Assembly (NCBI GenBank): GCA_009781075.1
Contig: WQYU01000006.1
Location: 1-42,873, forward strand
Length of the DNA: 42,873 nt
Direction of reading: 5' to 3'
Origin: Paludibacter sp.
Lineage (GTDB): Bacteria > Bacteroidota > Bacteroidia > Bacteroidales > Paludibacteraceae
Shown: one piece after another, positions 35,883-42,873 of the stretch
Position numbering within the stretch: position 1 is the stretch's first letter
Layout of the letters: every line of letters starts with the position of its first letter
The notes under the pieces: model-generated
Seen by the model: the letters and a program-made list of their open reading frames with translations, nothing else
What the model was told of the DNA's origin: nothing
The model's database searches: none
Made by a program: the position numbers and the translations under genes

Positions 35883-36452
35883 TTATTCATCAACCGGAAT
35901 ATTGGCGTGGGTGTTGATTATTGTGTATTTTGTCATTTGCTGGTTGGAATAAAAGCCGTTTTTTCCAACAACTTTTGTACCATCGGTTTGAGTAATAGTG
36001 ATTAAACTGTCGGAATAAATTTTTTCGGCTCGCTGATCCCAAAACATTTGCTCGGTTTGATACAACATTCCTTCAATATTTGTAGCGCGTACCTGACCAT
36101 TAAGTTCCCATAATTGTCTGTTTTCAAAGAATTTAGCATTATTTGCATGAATATTTGCATCTACTTTTAAATCTTGGTCAAATCGTTCAAAATGAATACC
36201 TTGCGGAAAATTCCAATATGGTTCTTGTCTGTCGAAATCATAAATATCCCAAACAGGTGCACTGATACGATAGCGTGTAATTCCTGAATCGGAAACAATA
36301 GTCATTACACTGTCGGCGTGCATTCGTGGGGTAATTGAGCGGTCTTCTATTGCGCCAATAAATTCCTTTTTCTCTTTTCTGCAACTTGTAAGACACGCTA
36401 AAACAATTATTATCAAGAAGATATACTCCTTAGCCCGGAGATTTTTTTTCAT
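35883..36452 (-). CDS. lptC: LPS export periplasmic protein LptC
   Basis: This 189-aa protein has a lipoprotein-like signal (IIIVLACLTSC|RKEK) and the LptC beta-jellyroll pattern: ITRYRISAPVWDIYDFDRQEPYWNFPQGIHFERFD, then DANIHANNAKFFENRQLWELNGQVRATNIEG, then LYQTEQMFWDQRAEKIYSDSLITITQTDGTKVVGKNGFYSNQQM. It passes lipopolysaccharide from LptBFG to LptA. It follows an outer-membrane protein gene by 8 bp, an arrangement familiar in Bacteroidota. Its 3' end faces the truncated valS, so whatever normally follows lptC is absent. Confidence 0.85.
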   Translation of the reverse strand: MKKNLRAKEYIFLIIIVLACLTSCRKEKKEFIGAIEDRSITPRMHADSVMTIVSDSGITRYRISAPVWDIYDFDRQEPYWNFPQGIHFERFDQDLKVDANIHANNAKFFENRQLWELNGQVRATNIEGMLYQTEQMFWDQRAEKIYSDSLITITQTDGTKVVGKNGFYSNQQMTKYTIINTHANIPVDE

Positions 36453-36460
36453 ATAAAAAA

Positions 36461-37711
36461 TTAAAGTTTTCGCTTAAAAAACCAAAATTCGTTAATCGTT
36501 GCGCTAATGGTAAGTTTAAAATAATTTTCCGACATAACATTGCTGTTTCCGATTTTTCCATACTCCAGCGAGGCATTAAGAAATGAGTTAGACCTTGGCA
36601 TTGGGATCCCTAAACCAACTGATACTCCGATATTTAGCGGCATTCTAATTCCATTGACATCATAATAAGAGTTACTCAAAGACACTCCTGCGCGGTAGTG
36701 CAAGTGGTCGGAATAGCGGTAACTATTAGGATTCGGCACATATTCTGCGCCGGCTGAAAACTTCCAACGATTAGTCAGCGAGTCGGTCTTTCCGAAGAAT
36801 TTTGCGTTCGCCCATTGCTGAAAACTGAAATCAATACCTGCCGAAAGTCGCTTATTAAAAGTATAATATGCGCCAATTCCAAAAGATTGGGGCAAATCAA
36901 AACTATTGTTTTTTGCAAGTGTATCAACTATTTGTGAAGTATTGATTGTGTTAGCATTCATACCTTGCACCTTTAATTTATTTTCATAAAAAATACCAAC
37001 AGTAATATCGTGTTTTTTATTTATAGTGCTGAAATATTGAAATCCGTATCGAAAACGAAGTGAACTTATAGAAATATTATTTTCTTGTCCGGTAGAATTG
37101 TAATTCGATGGTTCATAAGTAGTTGAACGCTGATTATTAATTTTTCCAAACATATAATAAGTGTTTAATCCCACCGAAAAATGATTTAAAAATTTTCCTG
37201 CGATTCCAAAATAAATTTGTGAAACGGTTCCGGCACCTGTGTAAGTATCTTTTGCCCAAATGGTGTCCGCAGGATTTTGCGGGTCGATTTGCTCTTTGTG
37301 TATGTTGCTAAACGAATATCCGGAAAAAGAGTATGGCAGCACTCCGGCACTAATACCCAAAAACTTCATCACAGGAAATTGTAGCGTAATATATTCAAGA
37401 TTTCCATTTAGTTTTCCAACACTGCCGTTCTCATCCGAAAAATGTGAGTACATTGCACTCAAACCAATGTCAAACATAAATGAAAGGGTATCAACAGCGC
37501 TGTACGAGGCAGGATTGACAGTGTTTATTTCTTTTGAACTGCGAAATCCGATAGAAGTTCCGCCCAATGCTTGCCTCGAATTATTGGAATTGTCGCTTAT
37601 GCTTCCTAATCCAAATCGCGTGTATGGAGAGTTCGTGTTATTTTGCGAAAAAATTAGTGGACTAAAAAATAGCGAAATACATACAGAAAGTAAAATTATG
37701 CTTTTATACAT
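36461..37711 (-). CDS. Outer-membrane beta-barrel protein (FadL-like)
   Basis: This 416-aa protein has a signal peptide (MYKSIILLSVCISLFFSPLIFSQ) and begins the mature part with NNTNSPYTRFGLGSISDNS. The region ALGGTSIGFRSSKEINTVNPASYSAVD resembles the NPA segment of FadL/OmpP1-type barrels. The rest is a series of amphipathic strands, and the last one ends FKLTISATINEFWFFKRKL. It is cotranscribed with lptC. The start at 37711 is preferred since a promoter element overlaps the 8-codon upstream extension. Confidence 0.75.
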   Translation of the reverse strand: MYKSIILLSVCISLFFSPLIFSQNNTNSPYTRFGLGSISDNSNNSRQALGGTSIGFRSSKEINTVNPASYSAVDTLSFMFDIGLSAMYSHFSDENGSVGKLNGNLEYITLQFPVMKFLGISAGVLPYSFSGYSFSNIHKEQIDPQNPADTIWAKDTYTGAGTVSQIYFGIAGKFLNHFSVGLNTYYMFGKINNQRSTTYEPSNYNSTGQENNISISSLRFRYGFQYFSTINKKHDITVGIFYENKLKVQGMNANTINTSQIVDTLAKNNSFDLPQSFGIGAYYTFNKRLSAGIDFSFQQWANAKFFGKTDSLTNRWKFSAGAEYVPNPNSYRYSDHLHYRAGVSLSNSYYDVNGIRMPLNIGVSVGLGIPMPRSNSFLNASLEYGKIGNSNVMSENYFKLTISATINEFWFFKRKL

Positions 37712-37732
37712 TATTTTATATATTTTTTTTTG

Positions 37733-37740
37733 CAAAAATA
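37733..37740 (-). promoter_or_regulatory. Promoter -7 element of the OMP-lptC operon
   Basis: TATTTTTG on the minus strand lies 21 bp before the selected start codon. It overlaps the alternative start at 37735, which it therefore disfavours. Confidence 0.5.
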
Positions 37741-37813
37741 CTACTTTTTTTTATCTCAATGGTGTTTTTGAATTATTTTTATGTTTTTTATGAAAAAAAA
37801 TAAACATATTTCT

Positions 37814-37821
37814 TATTTTTG
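37814..37821 (+). promoter_or_regulatory. Promoter -7 element of DUF2851 gene
   Basis: TATTTTTG lies 36 bp before the start at 37858 and overlaps a possible upstream start codon at 37819. The -33 box is not evident. Confidence 0.4.
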
Positions 37822-37857
37822 TACTGTAATTTTTTTATTTGTTTTTTTGAAAAAGAT

Positions 37858-39138
37858 ATGAATGTGCCTGAGATATTACTACATTATGTTTGGCAAAATA
37901 AACTATTCTATGTCAATAATTTAACTACAATTGACGGCTCAAATGTTGAGGTGATAAATGTAGGAGTTCCAAATACCGATGCCGGACCTGATTTTTTTAA
38001 TGCGAAAATCATAATTGATGATACTCTTTGGGCTGGAAATGTTGAAATTCATTCTCACGCCTCCGACTGGAAAAAGCATAATCATTCAACTGACAAGGCT
38101 TACGACAATGTAATATTACACGTTGTGGCGGATGCAGATTTGGAAATTTTTCGCACAAATGGCACAAAAATTCCTCAAATGGTGCTAAAATTTCCTGATG
38201 AAATTTTGCAAAATTATACGCAACTTTTATCTGAAAAAAATATTATTTTGTGTGAAAAAAAAATAAAACAGGTACCTGAAATTATTATTAATTCTTGGAA
38301 AACCGCGCTCTTAGTCGAGCGTTTGCAACAAAAAACAACTGCAATTTTTGACATTCTTTTTCAAAATAAAAATAATTGGGATGATGCTTTTTATGCAATT
38401 TTAGCGCGTAATTTTGGCTTTGGAACAAACAGCGAGCCGTTTGAACTTTTGGCTAAATCGTTGCCGCAAAATATTTTGGCAAAACACAAAAACGATATTA
38501 TGCAAATTGAGGCGATGCTTTTTGGACAGGCAAATCTTTTACCCGACAAAAGCGCTGAAAATTACGTGATTGAATTGAAAAAAGAATATAAATTTTTATC
38601 ACAAAAATATAATTTAAAACCTATTGACAGTTCGCTGTGGAAACTTTTGAGGCTGCGTCCGGATAATTTTCCGCATGTTAGAATCGCTCAATTTGCAGCC
38701 TTGATAACGCAGTCGAGCCGACTTTTTTCTAAAATTGTGGAAATTTCCGACATTAATATTCTGCGTAAAATGTTTGTTTGTAAGCCCTCAAAATTTTGGG
38801 AAACCCATTACAGATTTGAGAATGAAAGTCCGATGAAATATAAACAACTTAGCAGGCAAAGTGTTGATATTCTGTTGATTAATACGGTTGTGTCGATGCT
38901 TTTTGCATACGCACAAAAACGAAAAAACTCTAAAATGGAAGATGTTGCCATTTCAATTTTAGAGCAATTGCCTCCCGAAAAAAACGCTATAGTAGAGCAT
39001 TGGCGTGTACTCGGTATTGAAACCGCAAACGCAGCAGATACTCAGTCGCTTCTACAGTTGAGAAAGCATTATTGCGACAAAAGAAAATGCCTCCATTGCC
39101 GAATCGGACACAAAATTGTTGCAAAATACACTCTTTAA
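37858..39138 (+). CDS. DUF2851 family protein
   Basis: This 426-aa cytoplasmic protein belongs to the Bacteroidota DUF2851 family, whose function is not known. The conserved N-terminus EILLHYVWQNKLF leads to NVGVPNTDAGPDFFNAKIIID, TLWAGNVEIHSHASDWKKH and KAYDNVILHVVADAD. The first two thirds look like a nuclease-type beta fold with conserved Asp, Glu and His residues (AGPDF, VEIH, ASDW), so an enzyme is conceivable. A C-terminal helical part ends with four cysteines (HYCDKRKCLHCRIGH) that could bind zinc. I prefer the ATG at 37858 (MNVPEILLHY) over 37819. Confidence 0.82.
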   Translation: MNVPEILLHYVWQNKLFYVNNLTTIDGSNVEVINVGVPNTDAGPDFFNAKIIIDDTLWAGNVEIHSHASDWKKHNHSTDKAYDNVILHVVADADLEIFRTNGTKIPQMVLKFPDEILQNYTQLLSEKNIILCEKKIKQVPEIIINSWKTALLVERLQQKTTAIFDILFQNKNNWDDAFYAILARNFGFGTNSEPFELLAKSLPQNILAKHKNDIMQIEAMLFGQANLLPDKSAENYVIELKKEYKFLSQKYNLKPIDSSLWKLLRLRPDNFPHVRIAQFAALITQSSRLFSKIVEISDINILRKMFVCKPSKFWETHYRFENESPMKYKQLSRQSVDILLINTVVSMLFAYAQKRKNSKMEDVAISILEQLPPEKNAIVEHWRVLGIETANAADTQSLLQLRKHYCDKRKCLHCRIGHKIVAKYTL

Positions 39139-39219
39139 ATAACACAATTTGCATATTTTAAATAAACCTGATTGGTAGAGACTTTTTGATGATTTTATGG
39201 CAGAATAGTATATTTTTAC

Positions 39220-39227
39220 TACTTTTG
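39220..39227 (+). promoter_or_regulatory. Possible promoter of the receptor gene
   Basis: TACTTTTG fits TAnnTTTG but lies 143 bp before the start codon and lacks a well-spaced -33 box. The 39139-39370 gap contains nothing else recognisable. Confidence 0.3.
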
Positions 39228-39370
39228 CACAATTTTTTATGGAATAGATTGAGTCTAAAAATATTAAACCTCTTTTTTCGTTTTCTGTCAAAACAAAATG
39301 CTGTAATTTTCAGTAAGTTTTATAGAATGTGTTAATTATTAATTAATTATAATTAAAAAATAAATTATAT

Positions 39371-42157
39371 ATGAATCGAAAACTTTTTTCCCTTAGTGGG
39401 CTAATTTTCTTATCCGCAAGCGTTTTTTCACAATATAATATTTCATCTTCGGTATTCGACCAGACCAATGGCGGCGCTATGGAAGGTGTTGGCGTGCGTT
39501 TAATGGCTGCAAAAGATTCTGCATATATCAATGGCGCTCAAACTAACGCAAACGGTGCTTTTGTCATTTCCAAAATTCCAAACGGTCAATATATTCTTCA
39601 AGTAAGTTTTATAGGATACGTTTCTCAATTTGTCAATATAACTGTTGCGGAGAAAAATGTTACGCTCAAGGCATTTCATTTATCCGAAGATGAACAAATG
39701 CTAAAAGAGGTTGTTATACGCGGAACGGCGGCTCAGATGACTGTCAAGGGAGACACGCTTGAATACAATGCGGCGGCTTTTAAAACTAATGAAAATGCTG
39801 TTGTGGAAGACCTTCTGAAAAAACTGCCGGGAGTAGAAATTACCTCTGACGGAAAAATTACAGTCAATGGTGAAGAAATTACCAATATTCGCGTTGATGG
39901 GAAAAAATTCTTTGAAGGAGATATTGAAATGGCGACAAAAAATATTCCTGCAGATGCCATTGATAAAATTCAAGTACTTGACCAAAGGTCGGAGATGGCA
40001 CAATTGACAGGCTTTGAAGACAACGACACTGAACGGATAATAAATTTAACCTTTAAGAAAAACAGAAAAAGAGGTCAGTTTGGGAATATTACCGCAGGAG
40101 CAGGCGCCGATGTCAATGATGGAGAAATGCGTTATGATATAAACGGCTTTCTAAATATAATACAGGGCGATTATCAGCAAACTTTTACCGCAGGAGGAAA
40201 TAATGTTAATACTTCACGCAGTTCACGCGGGCGCGGCGGCTTTAATATGAACACAGGTATTACAGAAAATCAAAATCTCGGCTATAATTTAAGCGGAGTT
40301 GTAAATCCGAAATTGGATATTGGGGGTGATGTTTCGGGAAGCCATACACGCAATACGCAGGATAATAATACAAACCGCACTACTTATTTGGACTCAACAA
40401 CTTATTTTAATAATTCGAAAAATTTGAATATTAATGATATGTGGCGTACTAATGTGCGTTTGGAAGCCGATTGGAAGCCCGATTCGGCTAATACTTTCAT
40501 TTTCCGCCCCGATTTTAATTACAGTAAAACCACAACCGATAATAAAAACGATTTTTATTATTTGACCGATAATGATACTACTTCGCAAGGGCGAACAACA
40601 AACAATGGTTTTAGCACGTCATACGGTGTAAATATGACTACAACTTTCAATCATAAATTTGACAAAAGAGGAAGGACTTTTACCGCCCGTGCAGCCTTAG
40701 GTATTAGGGAAACCGACCGCGAAAATTTGAACAGGCAAACGAATTTAATTTTACCTGATAATAATATTGACCAAAAAACCTTTAATACATCAAGCCAACA
40801 GAATTTTGATATACGATTGTCGTGGGTTGAACCGCTGTGGTCGGTAAATAATATGCTCGAAATTGTTGCTGACATTGAAGGAAATTTCAACCAGTCGGAA
40901 AAGACACAATATAGATTAGACAGTTTAAACAATACTTACTCAATTCTTGATACGGTTTACAGTAACAATTTTCGTACAAATTTCTTTTCTCAAGGATATG
41001 AATTGAATTATCGGTACACTCAAAAACTTTATAATTTGACGGTTGGGGTAAAGGTTGAGCCGTCTCAAACTTACAGTTTCGGCACGCGTGAATTTACAAA
41101 TTCTGTTGTTAATTTTGCGCCGAATTTACGTTTCCAATATAATTTTGAAAAAAGAAAATTTATACGTTTAAATTATCGTGGACGGACACAGCAGCCGTCA
41201 ATCGACCAGATGCAACCGGTAAAAAACAATTCTGACCTGATGAGTGAAACGGTAGGAAATCCTAAACTCAATCCTGAATTTTCGCATAATTTGAGAATGA
41301 TGTACAGTTCGTTTAATCAAAATACATTTTCTTCATTTACAACCATGCTCTTTGCCAATTTGACACAAAACGCACTGCTTAATAATACAATTTATGACAC
41401 AACGGGTAAACGATATTCTCAAACAATTAACGAAGGAAAGGTTTTGCCGTTTATGGGAGGTGCAAATGTGAATTTTAATACCCCGCTTGTGAAAAAACTT
41501 TTACAATTTAATACTAATACTAATGCTAATTTTAACAAACAATACGGATACAATAAAAGAGGCGTCATTGCTGATTCTATTGATACCGATAATATCCCAA
41601 ACCCTGATGTGGCGGATTTAAGTAAAAGTCAGCGTTTTGGAGTTGGCGAGCGACTTTCGCTAACTTTTACTAACGATTTTTTGGAAGTTGGGGCTACAGG
41701 CGGACTGCAATATTCAAATTCAAAGAGTAATATGAACGCTAATCGTAATACAGAAACCTATGATTGGACAGCAGGCGGAAATGTTGTTGTTCATCTGCCA
41801 TGGAGAATTACGATTTCTTCCGATATTAATTACACAACCCGCAACGGTTACAGCACTGATTTTGACCAAAAAGAAGTCCTTTGGAATGCCTCAATTGACA
41901 AAGAACTTTTCAAAGGAGCGGCTGTATTATCGCTAAAAGCATTTGATATTTTACAGCAACGACTAAATATCCGACAGACAATAGGCGACAATTACATTCA
42001 AAACACAAGTTACAACACTTTGCAATCGTATGTAATGCTCAGTTTTTCGTATAAATTCAATCGTTTTGCAGGGATGTCGTCATCGGAGGCAAGCCAATAT
42101 TCGCAGCCGCCGCAACAACAGCAACGCCATCAGTTGTATCGTCCCCAAATACGTTGA
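39371..42157 (+). CDS. Outer-membrane beta-barrel receptor (OMP_b-brl_3, TonB-receptor-like)
   Basis: This 928-aa protein has a signal peptide (SLSGLIFLSASVFSQ). A carboxypeptidase-regulatory-like domain at about 22-105 (GAMEGVGVRLMAAKDS, GYVSQFVNITVAEK) and a plug-like domain at about 110-220 (LLKKLPGVEITSDGKITVNGEEITNIRVDGKKFFEGD) follow. The remainder is a large barrel with a final strand like YVMLSFSYKFNRF near 895. In this family the Asn- and Thr-rich loops vary and the substrate is unknown. No susD-like partner lies next to it. The protein ends in a Gln/Pro-rich tail (SQPPQQQQRHQLYRPQIR) whose stop codon coincides with the left end of an IS3-family element, so its C-terminus may have been changed by the insertion. 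Confidence 0.85.
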   Translation: MNRKLFSLSGLIFLSASVFSQYNISSSVFDQTNGGAMEGVGVRLMAAKDSAYINGAQTNANGAFVISKIPNGQYILQVSFIGYVSQFVNITVAEKNVTLKAFHLSEDEQMLKEVVIRGTAAQMTVKGDTLEYNAAAFKTNENAVVEDLLKKLPGVEITSDGKITVNGEEITNIRVDGKKFFEGDIEMATKNIPADAIDKIQVLDQRSEMAQLTGFEDNDTERIINLTFKKNRKRGQFGNITAGAGADVNDGEMRYDINGFLNIIQGDYQQTFTAGGNNVNTSRSSRGRGGFNMNTGITENQNLGYNLSGVVNPKLDIGGDVSGSHTRNTQDNNTNRTTYLDSTTYFNNSKNLNINDMWRTNVRLEADWKPDSANTFIFRPDFNYSKTTTDNKNDFYYLTDNDTTSQGRTTNNGFSTSYGVNMTTTFNHKFDKRGRTFTARAALGIRETDRENLNRQTNLILPDNNIDQKTFNTSSQQNFDIRLSWVEPLWSVNNMLEIVADIEGNFNQSEKTQYRLDSLNNTYSILDTVYSNNFRTNFFSQGYELNYRYTQKLYNLTVGVKVEPSQTYSFGTREFTNSVVNFAPNLRFQYNFEKRKFIRLNYRGRTQQPSIDQMQPVKNNSDLMSETVGNPKLNPEFSHNLRMMYSSFNQNTFSSFTTMLFANLTQNALLNNTIYDTTGKRYSQTINEGKVLPFMGGANVNFNTPLVKKLLQFNTNTNANFNKQYGYNKRGVIADSIDTDNIPNPDVADLSKSQRFGVGERLSLTFTNDFLEVGATGGLQYSNSKSNMNANRNTETYDWTAGGNVVVHLPWRITISSDINYTTRNGYSTDFDQKEVLWNASIDKELFKGAAVLSLKAFDILQQRLNIRQTIGDNYIQNTSYNTLQSYVMLSFSYKFNRFAGMSSSEASQYSQPPQQQQRHQLYRPQIR

Positions 42158-42185
42158 CTCTAATTTCGACAAAAAATTAAACATT

Positions 42186-42569
42186 ATGGAGTTAGAAAAG
42201 AAAGAATCCTGCCGAAAAAAGGACGGCAAAAATTGCACATTTGAGTTCAAAACTTTCGTCATTGAGGAAATCAACAATGGACAAATTTCGCTTAATTTTG
42301 CATCGAAAAAGTACAATATTTCGAGAAGTACCCTCGATTATCGGCGAAGCAAATTAAGTAATTACGATTCAAAACAGACATTTATGAGCAAAGAACAAGA
42401 GCTTAAAAAATTGCGAGAACGGATAGAAGAATTAGAGTTTGTCAAAGACTTTCAACAGGATTTAATTGCTAATTTTGAGAAAGTTACGGGGCAAGAGTTA
42501 TCAAAAAAATACTTGCCCGAACAGTTGGTTCAGGAGATACAAAGAAAGAAAAAACGACTTTCAAAGTAA
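42186..42569 (+). CDS. IS3-family transposase OrfA
   Basis: This 127-aa protein has a helix-turn-helix region (FKTFVIEEINNGQISLNFASKKYNISRSTLDYRRSKL) and a leucine-zipper-like coiled coil (SKEQELKKLRERIEELEFVKDFQQDLIANFEKV). It ends with a basic tail. A run of six A at 42549-42554 lies where IS3 elements shift by -1 into orfB. A longer in-frame extension runs upstream into the receptor gene; I start at MELEKKE. With the downstream transposase cut short, the element should be inactive. Confidence 0.75.
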   Translation: MELEKKESCRKKDGKNCTFEFKTFVIEEINNGQISLNFASKKYNISRSTLDYRRSKLSNYDSKQTFMSKEQELKKLRERIEELEFVKDFQQDLIANFEKVTGQELSKKYLPEQLVQEIQRKKKRLSK

Positions 42570-42745
42570 AGTATCTCTATCAGGTGTTCGGGCTAAGTAA
42601 ACAGGGTTATTACGGGCGCATTAAGCGCGAAAACAGGAGAATTGAGAGAAATGAAACGCTATTGGCAATGGTAAGAGAAGTTCGCAAAACGCATCCCCGA
42701 GCAGGAACACGTAAACTGATGGTTTATCTCGGCGAAGCATTATAG
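42551..42745 (+). pseudogene. IS3-family transposase OrfB, N-terminal fragment
   Basis: In the -1 frame relative to orfA, the sequence reads TTFKVKYLYQVFGLSKQGYY, then RIKRENRRIERNETLLAMV, REVRKTHPRAGTRKLMVYL and a stop after GEAL. This is the start of OrfB (B-loop region) before the rve/DDE integrase domain, which is missing. Expected length is about 270-300 aa and only about 64 codons remain. Confidence 0.7.
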
Positions 42746-42781
42746 CCACTACAAAGATACCCGACCTTTACGCTGTTTATT

Positions 42782-42871
42782 TTATGTTAAGTTAATATTC
42801 AATAGATTGGCTGTTTTTTCGTATTCTTTTTTGTGATATGCCATTCGCGCTTTCATTTTTACCGGATCATA
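42782..42871 (-). CDS. C-terminal end of an unidentified gene running off the window
   Basis: From the right edge, the minus strand encodes YDPVKMKARMAYHKKEYEK and TANLLNINLT and then a stop at 42782-42784. The Lys/Glu/Tyr-rich sequence reads like a real protein tail, but 29 residues are too few for a family call. Confidence 0.3.
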   Translation of the reverse strand, partial: YDPVKMKARMAYHKKEYEKTANLLNINLT

Positions 42872-42873
42872 TA

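Larger units (their letters stand above)
42155..42745 (+). mobile_element. Truncated IS3-family insertion sequence
   Basis: Sequence from TGACTCTAATTTCGAC at 42155 looks like an IS3-type left end (beginning TG). It is followed by orfA in full and by the first 60-odd codons of orfB, which then hits a stop at 42743-42745. The DDE catalytic domain and right end are absent within the window. It lies on the last codon of the receptor gene. Confidence 0.6.

Noticed and set aside
35692-35952. An 86-aa plus-strand frame crossing the valS end as its frameshifted continuation
   Set aside because: Its sequence shows no ValRS similarity (no KMSKS or anticodon-domain motifs) and runs antisense to the lptC end.

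Overview
This AT-rich window very probably comes from a Bacteroidota (Bacteroidales-like) chromosome. Evidence: many gene starts are preceded by the Bacteroidota promoter (TTTG near -33, TAnnTTTG near -7), Shine-Dalgarno sequences are weak or absent, one protein carries a type IX secretion (T9SS) C-terminal sorting domain, several families are typical of the phylum (DUF6443/Rhs, DUF5977, DUF4301, DUF2851, DUF4369, OMP_b-brl_3), and both tRNA genes lack an encoded CCA.

Layout. (i) 1-9.6 kb: a non-coding, hairpin-rich segment, then a minus-strand four-gene operon read right to left: a 1162-aa exported Rhs/Tc-B-like protein without an obvious toxin, a 389-aa protein with a T9SS sorting domain, a 1204-aa DUF6443/Rhs protein with a C-terminal SleB-like cell-wall-hydrolase tip, and a 205-aa exported protein overlapping its 3' end, positioned as the immunity protein. 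I regard this as the most interesting system here: a candidate T9SS-linked Rhs toxin cassette. (ii) 9.6-15.4 kb: an orphan CoA-transferase beta subunit, a run of exported or lipoprotein genes including an S41 peptidase, a small XRE regulator, and an IS982 remnant. (iii) 15.4-22.1 kb: parE, tRNA-Lys, ligA, aspartate aminotransferase, an IS1-like remnant, and tRNA-Asp followed by a probable prophage fragment. (iv) 22.1-32.8 kb, all minus strand: a CDF metal exporter, an orphan exosortase, tsaD, a GH13 amylase lipoprotein, an RsmI-like methyltransferase, a DUF4301 protein, a TlpA-like protein lacking CxxC, pdxB, and a PPi-dependent phosphofructokinase. (v) 32.8-42.9 kb: pyrE, an SRPBCC protein, a valS gene cut off after 422 codons, lptC with an outer-membrane protein gene, a DUF2851 protein, an outer-membrane beta-barrel receptor, a truncated IS3-family element, and the tail of one more gene at the right edge.

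Most of the window is housekeeping. The accessory material is the Rhs cassette, the envelope-protein run, and remnants of three transposon families and one phage. Two places call the integrity of the assembly or genome into question: valS stops abruptly 33 bp before a convergent lptC, and the IS3 element lies exactly at the receptor stop codon. All functional calls come from motifs read by eye; no database search was run.
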